NCBI GenBank assembly: GCA_013398015.1
Contig: VZRR01010307.1
Location: forward strand, 62,001 to 126,000
Direction of reading: 5' to 3'
From: Oreocharis arfaki
Lineage: Eukaryota > Chordata > Aves > Passeriformes > Paramythiidae
Length of the DNA: 64,000 nt
A program made the position numbers and the translations under genes. Under the pieces are notes generated by a model, which made no database searches, had not been told where the DNA came from, and was given only the letters and a program-made list of their open reading frames with translations. Shown piece by piece: positions 13,701 to 26,046 of the stretch; positions within the stretch are counted from its first letter, which is position 1; each line of letters opens with the position of its first letter.

Positions 13701-13877
13701 CTCGTACATAAGATGGAAAATACCCAGGCCCTTGCACCCTTAATTCACTTCCCTTGCATATATGCATTACAAGAGTATGTGATCATGTAATTAAAAACTA
13801 TTGGCTTGGCAGGACCTTGGCTTACTCCTTGTGCAGAATAAGATAGAGGACTGCAAAAGAGAGGGAATGTTTACTTG
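10726..13877. other. Intronic sequence, no gene seen; contains a CNE-like block
   Basis: No coding exon was recognised. The stretch 12290-12740 is AT-rich, free of simple repeats and rich in TAAT-type words (for example 'tcattaatctatccattagg'), typical in appearance of vertebrate conserved non-coding elements. That reading is inference only. Confidence 0.45.
12290..12740. promoter_or_regulatory. Candidate conserved non-coding element (composition-based)
   Basis: An AT-rich, repeat-free block with homeodomain-like TAAT/ATTA words and no open frame or LINE similarity, inside a long intron of a developmental gene. I cannot see conservation from one sequence, so the call rests on appearance alone. 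Confidence 0.25.
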
Positions 13878-13985
13878 TAGTTAAGGCACTGGTGAGGGAT
13901 GTGGGAGAACTGGATCCTTACCCTGGCGCTGTCACAGGATTCCTGTGTGATGCTGGGCAGAGCCAATCCCCCCGCAGCCACAGAG
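13878..13985 (+). mobile_element. Probable MIR-type SINE relic
   Basis: The order 'tgggagaactggatcc', 'ctggcgctgtcacaggattc' and 'ctgtgtgatgctgggcagag' parallels the MIR body (…gggagacctgg…, …ccagctctgccactgac…, …ctgtgtgaccttgggcaagt…). It is degraded, without tail or target duplication. Confidence 0.55.
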
Positions 13986-14099
13986 GGTGTTGAACTCCAG
14001 TATCAGCAGCTCGTCTACTCTAGATTTTTGAATGTTCAACTTTCCAGCCTAAAAAAATTTGTTAGTGCTGGTTATTTGTATAAGATATGAATCTGAATA

Positions 14100-14720
14100 A
14101 ACATACGTGCAGACAATTATGGGGAAAGGATGAAAACCGCTTATCAGAGGTTTTATCCCAGATTATTTCCTTCTGTAGCCACTCCAGAGCCCACGACTGA
14201 GGCTGGCTGTTTTCATGTTAGAGCTCTCAAGCTTTAAGGGCTCTCTGTGTCCAATTAAACAGTAGCATATCTCTTGAATATTAACACATTAAAAGCAATA
14301 TACTTCCAGCAAAGAAATCTGATCCTAATTGGCCCTGGAATATTTTATTTTCCAAACTGAGCTGTGAGCTGTTAAGCTTCCTTTTTCAAGACTAAGCAAA
14401 CATTACATTCTTAGGGAGAAGTCAGCCCAAGGAATGGGGAAAAATAGACTTTCAGACCGTACCTGTCAATCTTCCATTTTCCAGTGTTTTGCCCAGAAAC
14501 AGGCACAGGACCTAATTGACTTCTACCCCTTCTGTCTTTTTTTCCCCTTAACATAGTGACTCAAATTAAAACAAAGATAAAATTCCAGGGGAAGCTGGCA
14601 TTAATCAGGATTTTGATTAAATTAAATTAAGCACTTTTTATTGAACTCAGCAGTATTAGTTATTAAAACCAGAAGGACTTTCCCAACTAGTGTAAAAAAG
14701 CAAACAATGACTCATACTGT
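14100..14720. promoter_or_regulatory. Candidate conserved non-coding element (composition-based)
   Basis: Strongly AT-rich with ordered words such as 'taattggccctggaatattt' and 'gattaaattaaattaagcac', with no repeats or frames. It resembles intronic enhancers of vertebrates in composition only. Confidence 0.25.
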
Positions 14721-15094
14721 GGCATAGATTTTATTGGGAAATTAAAATGCTCATTTTCTCTTGTTCTTTCCTTCTTCCTTCTCTTTTTTTTTTCCTGATT
14801 TCAGACAAACACATGTAAACAACTGCTGGTGAGCCCACACTTACAGACCCTTAGCCCAAAGCCACGCTGTCATTGCTGGCACTGGTCCGGCTCTGCTCAT
14901 GGTGGCACCCGATTGTGACAGTGAAATTGCTTATCCAGAAACTGCTTCCACAGGTCTCCTGTGCCCTTGATATCAAAGGGTCAGTTTTGAAGAGTATGTA
15001 GATAATTAAGCCACCTTTAGCAGTCCATAGTGGATGGGTTGTGCCCTGGCAAAAGGAGCACAGCAAGCATAATCCCTCTTCTCTAGGATGGGAG

Positions 15095-15540
15095 ACATGG
15101 GTAGCTATAAACCAGTCATTTTCACTTTGATAATGAGGAAGATACTAGAACAAATTATGAGCCAATTTAAAACCACTTCCAGGATGATAAGATGACAAGA
15201 AACATTGGTTTAACCTGGGCCAGTCAAGAACAAATTTGTTTTCCTTCTTGACAGCCATTGATTTGGGAAGGTAATAGTAGCTCTGATATATTTTGACTGT
15301 GAGGTAGTACTTGTCTCTAAAGCAAACCAAGGACACTTGGTTTGGATGAAATAATCACAAAATAGGTGAAAAAATTATATTCAAAGAAATAAATACAGCT
15401 AGTTCTCTGTCAAACTGGGAAGAGAAATCATGCAGAAAGCCTTAAGGGCCAAGTCCGGTGTTGTTCAATCATTTTATTAACTCACTTCATTCCTTCCATT
15501 CCAATTTAATTTAGAAGGGTTGCAAACAAGCACATATCCA
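15095..15540 (+). mobile_element. Ancient CR1/L3-like LINE relic (reverse-transcriptase region)
   Basis: Follows in order the RT coding region of CR1/L3-like elements: 'aagatactagaacaaattat', 'gatgataagatgacaagaaa', 'gtcaagaacaaatttgtttt', 'ccttcttgacag', 'tttggatgaaataatcac', 'gttctctgtcaaactgggaa', and 'gttgttcaatcattttatta' (compare Val-Leu-Phe-Asn-…-Phe-Ile-Asn). Frameshifts and stops make it non-functional. Sense orientation relative to HPSE2. It is the only RT-core fragment of the older family seen here. Confidence 0.75.
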
Positions 15541-16964
15541 TTGCTGATTCCCTGTGGCATGTAAGTGTTTGTTAATGAAGACAGCTGAGAAGAAGGGAGA
15601 TCAGTGGGTGAGGGTGTGCAGCCCTCCCCACCATTAGGGTGAGGGTGATGTGAAAAGCTGAAGTTACTGATCTGAACAAGTCCAGGTTTAACTCCTCCTT
15701 CCATGCCCAACATGGATATAAAATACCAAAAGGGCTTGGAAATTAGGAAGACAGCATAAATTGACAGCTCTTCACCAGCCAGCTCTCTTGCTTTACAGAT
15801 AGATAAAAGCTTTGAATATGACACAGCTGGACTGAAGCACTGGAAAATTTAGTTGTAGGTTGATTGGTTGAAAAAATACGTATTTCCCTTGAGTGCTGGG
15901 CAGTTTTTGTTACCAATGCAGTGGCCATGCATCGGTGTAAGGTGTTACAGCACGGCTGGGGCAGAAGCACACCTGGGAGCATGAGAGTCCACTACAAGTT
16001 TGGCTTCTGTGGGCAATGCCTGATTTTTCATGGCCATTTTGGGCTGCTCATGGCCAGTTCAAATAGCAGTAGCTTTTAGCTGAGCAAGAACTAGGCAGAG
16101 CCTTGCTATGTCTCACTGCAGAGGAGCATGCCTGGCCAAAAGCCACCTTTGTGTATCTGCCTGCTCTGGGGTGGTGCGTACTCGGGTGTCCCGAGCATGT
16201 ACATGAAGAAGGAAAATATTTAAGAATCCACAAAGCCTAGGAACATGTGGCACCTTGTGTCTGGATTTCGTTTAAGGGAATTAAGAGCTGATCCTTAGCT
16301 GGAATATGAATCAGATCTGATTGTGTCTGTGTTGTCTAAAAGAGGTTGAGTGGTGTGCACGGGCTGGAGCTCAATCTAATGTGGAAAAGTTTGATCCAGA
16401 GCTCTGTTTAATTTAATACTTGACTATTCTACCTATTTTAGTTCTGACTCAAAGTTCAGTGTTCTTTCTCATCAGGGGTTGTTTGTATTAGTGGAGGACA
16501 TGTGTGAACCAGAGGAGAAGGACCTTCATACGTTCAGACCTCAGCAAGTCCAGCAGAAATTCATTACTGGGCTCTAATATGTTGTCTCTGCAGCTTAAGG
16601 GACGGGAGCAGCTTTCCCTTCGCCCTGCTGGTGTGATGGAGAGGGGGTGGAAATTAATATCCTGCAACATCCCATCAAATCCCCAAATGCATTCATAGGA
16701 CTGGGTTGGTAATCCATAGTTTTACAAAGTTTTAAACTTCTAATATACTTCAGATACTTTACGTGCTTCAGTAAGTCTATTGTGCTATATTAAATATATG
16801 TTAACGAAAAGTCCCATGATTAGTTTTAGTACCTTTTGATATCTAAATAAACACTGACTGAATAAGAATATCTATATCAAAGGAAAAAATTTCAGAGTGG
16901 TTCAAAGAAATGCAATTTAATGCCCTTAATATAATTTCTTTTAATGGGAAACCTCTCTCATTAC

Positions 16965-17420
16965 AATCAGTCTTGACTGTTAAGGTCAGTAGGCACTAAT
17001 ACAATAATCTTGTCTGTTTTGCATAATAACATTGAACAAAAAGTCTTATTTAGAAATTTCTGCTTGAAACTCACAGCTTCTGGTTGAACCAGAGCAGATT
17101 TTAATAAAATTTTCTATTCTTGTCTTAAAAAGATAACATGTGATGGAGAATCATCCACAATGCAGATAAATTGTTCCAATGATTAACTGCCTTCACTGTA
17201 TGTATGTATAAAAAGGAGGCTTATTTCTATTGCATACATTTGTCTTGCTTCATTCTGTCTCTAAAAACTGCCCTGGCTTTGATAAATTAAAACGCAACGT
17301 ATAATTAAAAGAAAAAAAGTCTTTTTAACGTATTCCGGTGCTTAAGTGTTGGTTGGCATGCTATCTGTCACTAGAATAAATTGAATAGCTTGAAGTTCTT
17401 TGGTATCTCGCTGCAGAGTC
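16965..17420 (-). mobile_element. Ancient CR1/L3-like LINE relic (3' end), antisense
   Basis: On the minus strand the order is: 'gcagtttttagagacagaat', 'acagtgaaggcagttaatca', 'ttggaacaatttatctgcat', 'gatgattctccatcacatgt', 'tttttaagacaagaatagaa', 'atctgctctggttcaaccag'. This tracks the CR1/L3-like 3' end (acagtgagggtaattaaccattgg…, gattctccatcactggcaat…, gctctagttcaaac…). No open frame survives. Confidence 0.72.
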
Positions 17421-17957
17421 ATTATGCCAGCATTTCTAGGAGCAAAGCCATCTTCCATTCATCTGCAAATTTCCCCTTGCTACAGCCAGATTGAAAGCCC
17501 GCATTTCCTGTCCCAAGGAATCAAAGTGAATGAGAAAGTGAGACTTAAGTATTTTTTTTTTTGAACTAAATGTGCGAACATATAATCTGTAGGCTCTTTA
17601 TTTTGGTGATATTTTGAAATTTTCCAGTGTGCTGTGTGTGGCAATTAGGCTCAAATATAGAAAATATCAACCTCTGGGTGCTAGGCTTCCTGGGTTTTTG
17701 TCTACAGAGTCCCCTCAGGTGCCAGGTGTCTTGCAGGTGCCAGGGGACCATGGTGGCTGTGCAGAACTCTCTCATCCAGGAGGGTCCACGTGCCCTGGTA
17801 GGCTAAATCCGTTTTTGTAAGTTTGAGAAATGGATAGGGACTTGTCTCTGATCCATCAGAAAGGTTCAGTGGTGAAAAAACTGAGGCTGGAAAATGCAGA
17901 GGGGCAAGCAAGTGTTGAGAGGAAGGGGCTTGTGCAGTGCTCAGAGCAGTCTAGATT

Positions 17958-17972
17958 AAAAAAAAAAAAAAA
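17958..17972 (+). repeat. Poly-A run (A15)
   Basis: Homopolymer run with no recognised retroelement body in front of it. Confidence 0.95.
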
Positions 17973-17987
17973 GTCCAGTTATAAAAT

Positions 17988-18009
17988 TATACCTCTCCTT
18001 AGAGGTATA
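17988..18009. repeat. Perfect 9-bp inverted repeat with 4-nt loop
   Basis: tatacctct at 17988-17996 pairs exactly with agaggtata at 18001-18009 around cctt. Probably incidental. Confidence 0.85.
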
Positions 18010-20149
18010 CCTCCACATTCCTACATTTCCACCTCCAACCCCCAATTTTCCCATCACCCCTGTATTTGTGTTCTTTTTCTCTCCATGAAAACAGTATTAA
18101 CCTCAATAACACGGCCCTGTCACAGACAGCATTGCAGCAGGCTCTCCTGGGATGCACCCTGTGAGGCCGAGGAAGTGTTGCTTAGGATAAGCACCCTGGT
18201 CCTAATTTCATCATCTGGGGTACTGTGGTTTGTCTTCACAGCCATGTGAGTGATGATGACAGAATATGCTCGGTACCAAATCACATGAAATTTGTGCTGG
18301 AGGCAGCCAGGAACTCGAACCGATGCGCTGCCCAGCTACTGGTGTTTTGGGATGCATTATGACCAAGCATTTCCAGTGTGGCTGTAGGTACAGACCTTGA
18401 CCTCTCTAGCACGCACAAGCAAAATTTTTCTGAACCCCAAAAGACTGGCAGCCCCACTCTTTGTCTCTCTCTGCTGTCATCCTTTAATTATAAGTTGCAC
18501 TATAAACCCTAATTACTGGGACATTTTCCCGAATAACAGGCTTAAAGCAATAACGAGGGTGATGGCAAGTCTCATTGGGGCGTCCACCTTCAGCCTTCCT
18601 TCCTTCCAGGGACTGCGTCTCTGTCCCTCAGAGGGATCTCCTGCATCTCTTGCCTTTAACAGGGAGCCTGGGCAGGACAGCTGAGGAACTAAAGCTGACG
18701 GTGCATTTCTTCCTACTCATTAGTCTCAGAGTCCAAGGAATCCATCCATCCTGGTACCACTCTCAGAGCCCTTCTGAGCTCCTCTGCCTATTTACATACA
18801 GTGGGAGAGAAGCTGCACTGGCTGCGTGAGTTGATATTTCCACCTTGTGATTTCCTGGCACCAGTGTTCTCTTTGCAGCAACGAGCAGCGACCAAAGCTC
18901 CCCTGTCCTGCTCAGCTCCACGAGCCCCTGTCTCTGCACCTCTGTGGCTGGTGCTGTGGCTGGACACATTCCTCTGGCTCATCCCACATAAAGCAAGGCT
19001 CTGCTGTGGGAACCTTCTTAAGCTGTTTCGTACACATGCCAAGAATTAATTTAACTTTTCTGCTGTAGTCTTATCTTTTTGCCTCAGCCATCTTCTGGCT
19101 CTGAAGACTCTCTGGCAGCCTTCCTCCTTTTGATGTGTTTGAAAAAAGCTTTTATTAGTTTTAAAGGCTTTAGTAAGTTGTTTCTTAAAATCTTTTTTAT
19201 TTGCTTTATGATGCTCTTACATTTAATTTGCCAGAGTTTAGGCTTTTACTGGGGGTTACTTTTTGGGTCTTTTTCCCTGGCAATCTATGTGGAGCTCAGA
19301 GGAAAAAAAGACTGTTCCTTACACTGCAATGAGGTGGTTTTTGGGAATTTGCTTCCTGGATAAATGTCCCAACCTGCCCTTCCTTCCCTGTGATCAAAGT
19401 CTGTATCCAGAAATCTTTTCCGACAGGTGCTGTGGCATCTCTTTCCTTTCCACTCCCAGCCCAGGACCCCAAGGGGCCAGTGCAGTGGAAAATGTGCAAT
19501 TACAAAAAGACCCCAGTGTTGCCACACAGGGTGCAGAAGTGCATCCTGGCTGCAGTCACACACCCTGCCATAGCCACACAGATCACTGGTGTGCTCCTCT
19601 GGTGGTACTGGGGGCTCACTAACCTTTCAGGAAAACTCTTCAGTAAAAACCGTACGATGGGCGTCATGCACACCAATCCCGTGCAACCCGAAGGTGTTTG
19701 ATGCTTTGTCCCACAGCGTCCTGCTGACCCCATGGCAGGGCAGGAGCAGGCTCCTGGCTGAGAGCAAGCAGTGCTGCTGTCACCACCCACACCCATCACT
19801 GCCACAGGGTGCCTGTGGCAGAAGATCAGCAGTTTCTTCTTGTGAGCACAGCACAGCACAGCCAGCCTTCAGCAGAACCAGCTGTGTCTCCTCCCCACTC
19901 CTGGCCTCCAATCTTCTCCTTGCTGTCATTTTCTCTTCTCAGCCCAGGACTGTGTAGCTGCAGAATTTAATCCTCTGCTGTATCAGCACAGGAATGCCTC
20001 CATCACCAAGGTGGTGATGCCTAATTTAGGCCATATCCATCCCCTCCTGCATCTCTAGTCTGTAATCTGGACACAGGGTATCTTAGTCCCAGCAGAAGCC
20101 CACCTGCGAGCTTGCTGTGCCTGTCACCCCAAGCACCAGCCCTTGTATA

Positions 20150-20370
20150 ATTTACTGATGTAAGGTTTCTTGATATCTAAGTACATATTGCTAATTGCTA
20201 ATATTTAAGTGCATCTCCTCTTTCCTTCCAAAGATAATTATTGTGCCATTTCCTCAGTCTTCTTTGAATGAACCACTAGTGGTTTCTTGATTCATGCATG
20301 ACATTTGATTACCTTTTCATAGGCGTATCTTACTTAACTCTAAATGTTATTAATGTCCATAAAATTACCC
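20150..20370. promoter_or_regulatory. Candidate conserved non-coding element (composition-based)
   Basis: An AT-rich block with repeated 'attgctaat' words and several TAAT cores, without LINE matches or frames. Appearance only. Confidence 0.2.
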
Positions 20371-23300
20371 AGCCCAGAAACAGGGTGAAAATGTAATGAA
20401 AGCTTTAGCTTCAGTGAATTCTAGAGAGTGTGAATCCCAGAGAAGGGCTGTGTGTCACGCAGCCATGTGTTCCCCCGCGGCAATCATGTCCCAAACCCCA
20501 GAAATGGTTGCAGCCACTGCTTTAGAAAGCTCATGTGTGAGTTACCTCATGCACTTGGGCTGCTCGCATCGCCTTTGTAGCAGGAATGTACATGTGCTTT
20601 TCTCCTTGTTGGACTTGTTAGTGCCCTGAGCAGTATATAGAAACAACCTTGATATGTTTTGCTGTTAGTGGTGCTCCTGCAGTCCCTCTGTCCTTGTTCA
20701 AGAGCACTGCAAGGCTGAGCTCCTGCTAAGTGAATTAGCCAGCTTCAAAGCCAGCTGTTCTGCAACAGCAGAGCTGGTGGATGGTCTTTTTATTAGTGTT
20801 CACATCACATTTAAGCTGCTTTAAAATGGCAGATTTAAGTTCCAGAAACATGAGGTTTAAGGAGTTTATGCTTTGCAGAAATGCTTGCTGAGACCTTGGA
20901 GAGCACATCCATGCTGGTGGCTCTTGTAGGCTTGGAGCAGCGCCATGTGCCTTAGCACATGGTGGCGTTGGTGCTGCCTCCTGCCTGCCTGCATGGTTGT
21001 GAAACTTCGAGGTGCCTGAGGATGGGGACCCCTCCATGGCACATGTGCCCTGAAGGGGAACTTCCGAGGGAAAATGTGCCTCCAATACTGTAATTCAGTG
21101 CCAGCAGCTTTGGTATCATTTGGTTTCATGTTGTTTGGATTGTTGACTCCTGACATGGGAGCACAGTTTTCTGGTAGCCCCTCCTCGGGCACTGAAGGAG
21201 TCCTACCCCCACTGACAGAATCTATGAACATATAGTTAAACACAGCCTGTGTTAGGGCTGGGACTTGAGCTCCTGTGGGTTTCTGTCCTTGGGAGGGGTT
21301 TCTTTCACCAAAGGAACAAGGTAGTGGAAGAGATGAGGAGGAGAATAGCACTGGGTGCTGTGGCATGTCCTCACTTCAGCTTGCTGCAAGAAAAGACAAA
21401 TGGACTGTGTGCACCCTGAGGATTTAGCTGCCACAGTGCATCTCTCATCCCAGCAGATGTGCAGGCTTCAGCTTGCTCAGCATCCGAGTGTCTCAGAGTG
21501 AAGCTGACTAGAGACAGACAGGAAATTTATATGCTCAGAAATAAGCTGGGCATCATATGCAAGAGAGTGTTCCTCCCAGTTTAGTGTGATGGAATTTGGG
21601 ATAATAATGGTAGGAAAAGGAGTCTTGGGGCTGGTGGTTGCAGTAATGGCTAGGGGTTGCTTGGGCACGTGGGAGCTGCTCCAGCTCCCCTGGATTATGA
21701 TACACACATGGTGGTGGGGAGGGGTATCATATTCTGAGCAGAAAAAGCAAGGTTTTCCTTCAAGTAGCTTAATGAGTGACAGACAGGTACAGGTCTTTGG
21801 CAGCATTATAGAGGGCAAAGAGACTACAGCTAGTGGGGATATTCATACACCAGAAAGCCTGAGAGAAAATGAAGGGATATGGGAGGCTATGTGCAAATAG
21901 AAACCTCATGCTTAGGGAAAAGCTGTGCTTGCTCAGCTGGAGAAAGCTAGCTCCTAGGTATCCATTTGTGCACTGCAAGCATCACCCACAAGAAGTTCAT
22001 CCCTGTCAGGATGCTGGTGCCTCCTGGTGTCTGAAGGAAGTTTCTGTTCAAGCAGCGTGGAAGCAGACACCTTCTATGCTTTGGCTGTATGAGGTTGTCA
22101 TTGTAACATTAGTGCTTCCTTTAATTAAAAGTCATGATTGAAATGAAAATTGTTGTTCTGTCCCTGCTGACACTGATGATTTTGAAATCACTTCTTTGTG
22201 TCCCTAGTGCCTCCCTGTGCTGCTGGGGAAGAACTGTGCCAGCGACCCCAGGGTCTGCTGCATCCATGGCCCTCACACCCACTCTGCATAAGAGATGCAC
22301 CTAAAACCAGCCCTGAACCTCTTTTTATCACGTGATGCTTGCCCTCTGCTTTAAAATGAGGAAGGCACACAGCTCTGGTACTCTGTGACTAACTGATTTT
22401 ATACCTGTTTCTTAAGTGGCTTCTTTAGGAGGTCCAAGAGAACCTGTAAAAGCTTTTGTGATGATAATGAATGCCTGGTGACTTCTGAATCCTAAACACC
22501 CTCTCTGCTATCATGCTATTTATTAAGCAACTCAGGCTAATCTTTTCCAGAAAAGACATTTCTCATAATCTGCCAAATCATGTTACTTTCTTAATGACTA
22601 AGTCCTTTCAATTAAGTGGGGGGTTGGCCAGAGTTAAGTTGGAAAGTGCTGTCAAATAAAAGATGCACAGAAACAATTATGACACAGTTATCACTGGGGT
22701 GTGGCCTTGGCAGGAACTGGGCCCCCAGTTTCTGTGCAGGATGGACAGAGCAGTGTACTCACAGCTCATCTGACATGACTTCTCTGGGATGTAGGGTGGG
22801 TGGGGTTACTGGTGAAGAGCCTTGAGCAGGGCTTAAGTGACAAGTTATTTCATTAACCTGCCTAACCCTATTTGTTTACAATGGTAGGCTGAAGGTATGA
22901 AATAACAAAATGCATCGTCCTTTAAAGAGCAGGTTTGCCCTGAAGTTTGCAGCATCTTGGGGTCTGAGCCTGACTTGTCAGTCACTGACACTCTCCCAGG
23001 ACTGAAGTGCAGCATCTTGGCTTCTCCTGTTCTTCAAACTGCTACTCACAGCAGAAATACGTGACCTGGTCCTCTTCTAACTTCTTTCCCCCATTTACCC
23101 AGCCCAGGTTCCCCTGGGTGGGCACTGGAATATCATGAGTGCCATATCGTATCATGCATGTCCATGTGGAGGTCTGTTCATTTTTGTCTCCCCTTAGCTT
23201 TGGTTCCCTCGTTAATGTTTCTGCTATACACCATCATGAGACAGGGATAATTGGGTGAGTCATAAATCACTGTCTGCTCTGGGAACTGTGAAGTGTGTAT

Positions 23301-23905
23301 TTTAATGCCCAAGAATCTCATCTCATAGTTGATATCTTTGTTCACATGTTGACAGCTCATGATAGTCCAGTTATTCCAGCTGCCCCATGTCTGAGGCTCC
23401 CAAACCTTACATCATTGCTTGCACCCCATCCCAGGAAACATTTAATGCTTCACTGAGTGGGAAGCAATATAAAACTGGATCATTTGTTTTCCTTTTAAGA
23501 AAAAAATAAAAAATCTGATGCTTTTTGCTATTGAGTAAAATTCAAATTGCTGAGTTCAGTGAAGGTGGCTCTGGGAGGTACCTTTGGCTGTGTGGGACAA
23601 CAGCCCCGGTGATGTGATGACCTTTGCTGAGCTTTATATGGACTGAGGTTTTCTTCAAGGATCATTTTCTGGGCATTGATTTGTGACTCACATATGAACA
23701 GGAATGGCTCTTTGGGTGTTGCTGTAACTGGAAGTTTAGGCCCTCTGCAGGACAGTTTGGTGCAATCTCCAAGCTCCCCTGATTTTCACTTGTCGCTGAG
23801 AGTTGCCTTTACTCTTTATTTCTTCTTCCCTGGGCTCTCCGTGCACCATTTGAGACTGATATTGAACGCATTCAATTTGCTGTTTCACCTGGACGAGTGA
23901 AGGTG

Positions 23906-23926
23906 GTGGAGTGGAGGCCACTCCAC
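23906..23926. repeat. Perfect 9-bp inverted repeat with 3-nt loop
   Basis: gtggagtgg at 23906-23914, loop agg, then ccactccac at 23918-23926. GC-rich and therefore a stable hairpin for its size, but isolated. Confidence 0.88.
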
Positions 23927-24049
23927 AGGGTACCAAGAGATATTGGGTCCTTTCTGTGAAGGAGGCTTCACAAACTTGGTCAGCTCAGTGTATCAAAAAA
24001 ACAACCAAAATGTGACTTGATTTGTGTGATCTCATAAAAAAACATAATC

Positions 24050-24380
24050 TACTGCAAGATCTCTTGATCTAATGACTAGAGGCAGAACAAGAGTCAGAGT
24101 CTGGAAGCCAAAACCAAAGAATTCCAATTAGAACTGGGACAGAAATATTTAGCCAACTACATAAACTACCTAAGGAAAAAAAAGAGGTGGTTTCTCTTAG
24201 TCTTGTAATGCTTTATATTCAGTCTGGCTGCCTTCATAGAAGCTATGGTTCAGCCAAATTTGAGTTATTTGGCTCAGCACATGAATAAGTGGGTGAAATA
24301 CTATAGTGTGTGATGCACAGGAGGTCAGACAAGGTGATCTGATGGTTCCTTCTCCTTTAGAGCCTCTATGAAGTTTTAGT
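24050..24380 (+). mobile_element. Ancient CR1/L3-like LINE relic reaching the 3' end
   Basis: Clearly ordered matches to the 3' end of the CR1/L3-like family: 'gactagaggcagaacaagag', 'gtctggaagccaaaaccaaa', 'gaattccaattagaactggg', 'agctatggttcagccaaatt', 'gggtgaaatactatagtgtg', 'caggaggtcagacaaggtga', 'tctgatggttccttctcctt'. The last motifs are the typical 3' UTR end (…aggaggtcagactagatgatctaatggtccct…). Sense orientation; no open frame. Confidence 0.8.
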
Positions 24381-26010
24381 GTGCGCAGAAGGATGGGGCC
24401 GGTTAAGGTGTGAGGCTGTGACTCCATCTGTATCCTCCTGGGACTAGCAGAGGGTCTGTGTGTGACCCTGCCTCTTGTTCCTCTGATCTTGGGGAGGATG
24501 CTCTGAAGAGAAGCTGAAGGTTTGCAAGCCATCTATAAAACTGAATTCCCATGTTTTGTTTTTTTCTCCAGCCAGCACTTAAGCCATGCGTGTTCCAGCC
24601 CACATATGAGTTTGAAATGTTCCATCATGTTTTCATTATTTGTTTAAAAATGGGAATTGTCAAGATCTCTTTTCCTCTAATTACCTGATATTATAGGGCT
24701 TCAGAGCACCTTTTTACACTCTCCAGAATGTGCCCTTGGGATGTGACAAGTCTGAGTTGTGCAGCAGATGCTTTCAGAAGAAAGTTGTTGGCATGAGTGG
24801 CTGAAAATAGAAGCTTGTTTACAAGGCTGGTTTTGCATTATCAGCTGTAGTGCTCCAATAATTAAGGCTGTGAACCTAATTAGCTCAACACTCCATAATT
24901 CTCTTCTGTCTCTCCAGGGGCTTGTCTGTCTACAGCTCTGTACTGCTTCAACTTATGCCGGGAACATCTTTATCACAGGGCAGCTGCATTCACACAAGTA
25001 CCACCTCAACTGCCACAAATCCTGTGCTCCTTTTTCAAGTGCACAAACCCTCCACAGGACTTTCTAGAGAGCCCATACTGGGATTACTTGGCTGCTTTTA
25101 TTAAAACCATACAGGCAGAAGTACTGATCTCTCCTGAAGCATCAGCAGAACTGAATGATGCCATTGTTACTACTGATTGAGAGGGTGCTTTTACACTGGC
25201 TTCAAGCTTGTGTCTGTTCTTAAGTGGAAAATGTTTTTTAATGCTGAATAATGTAGTAACATTTCTGGCCAGCACAGCCTTTTTGACAATGAAACATTGC
25301 CACGCACTTGAGAACAGCTCATGGCTGGTGCTTTCACCTCTCTCATCTGGATTAGGTGTCTTCTGAGCAGGTCTGAGCCTGTGCAGAGGATGGTGTTCTC
25401 TCCATCCCCAACCCAAAGTGGCCCATTCCTCAGTGACACCCCTGCAGCGTGGCCAAGCACGTCCCATGGCCGGGATCGCCCTGACCCTGGGCATTGTCTT
25501 CTGTGTATTTCCTGATCCTCAGCGCCAACCCACGCACAACTGGGAGATGTTTTCCTTCTTGAGTGCGTGAGTTTCAGCTGTTCTGACTATCCCGAGTGTG
25601 TGTCCTTCCTGTTTGGACAGATACTTGATACATACACCTCAGATGGAAAGGGCTGGATGTGATTAAAACACACTGTCGAGCCACAGGCATCTTTTTTTCG
25701 CTCAATCTTCCCCACAAAGAAACCTGAGGGGTTGTAATGATATTTAGAGCTCATTGTGCAAAGTACTCATTAATTCTTTAACTGTTTTAGGTGCAGATAG
25801 ATGTAAGGTGCTCCGTGCTGACATGCTGTGCTTGGCTGTTTTGTGACTGAGACTTTCTAGGCTTACACTGAGGTACCTTCTATTTCTGCAGAAATACCTT
25901 GGCATAAAAACATCAAACCTGCCTGATTTATTTGGAGTTAAATTAAAGTTGGTATGTTAACTGATGAGCTTTATCGAAATACTTACATTTTTAAATTTGC
26001 TGGCCTCCCA

Positions 26011-26046
26011 GGATAACTGATGTTCCAAGGATAACTGATGTTCCAA
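26011..26046. repeat. Tandem duplication of an 18-bp unit
   Basis: ggataactgatgttccaa occurs twice with no spacer (26011-26028 and 26029-26046) and no mismatch, consistent with a recent replication-slippage event. Confidence 0.97.

Larger units (their letters stand above)
17421..24049. other. Intronic sequence, no gene seen
   Basis: Contains a 15-A run at 17958-17972, a small hairpin at 17988-18009, a 21-bp hairpin at 23906-23926, and AT-rich, CNE-like stretches near 18470-18560, 20150-20370 and 22400-22620. The frames present have no domain similarity that I recognise. Confidence 0.5.
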
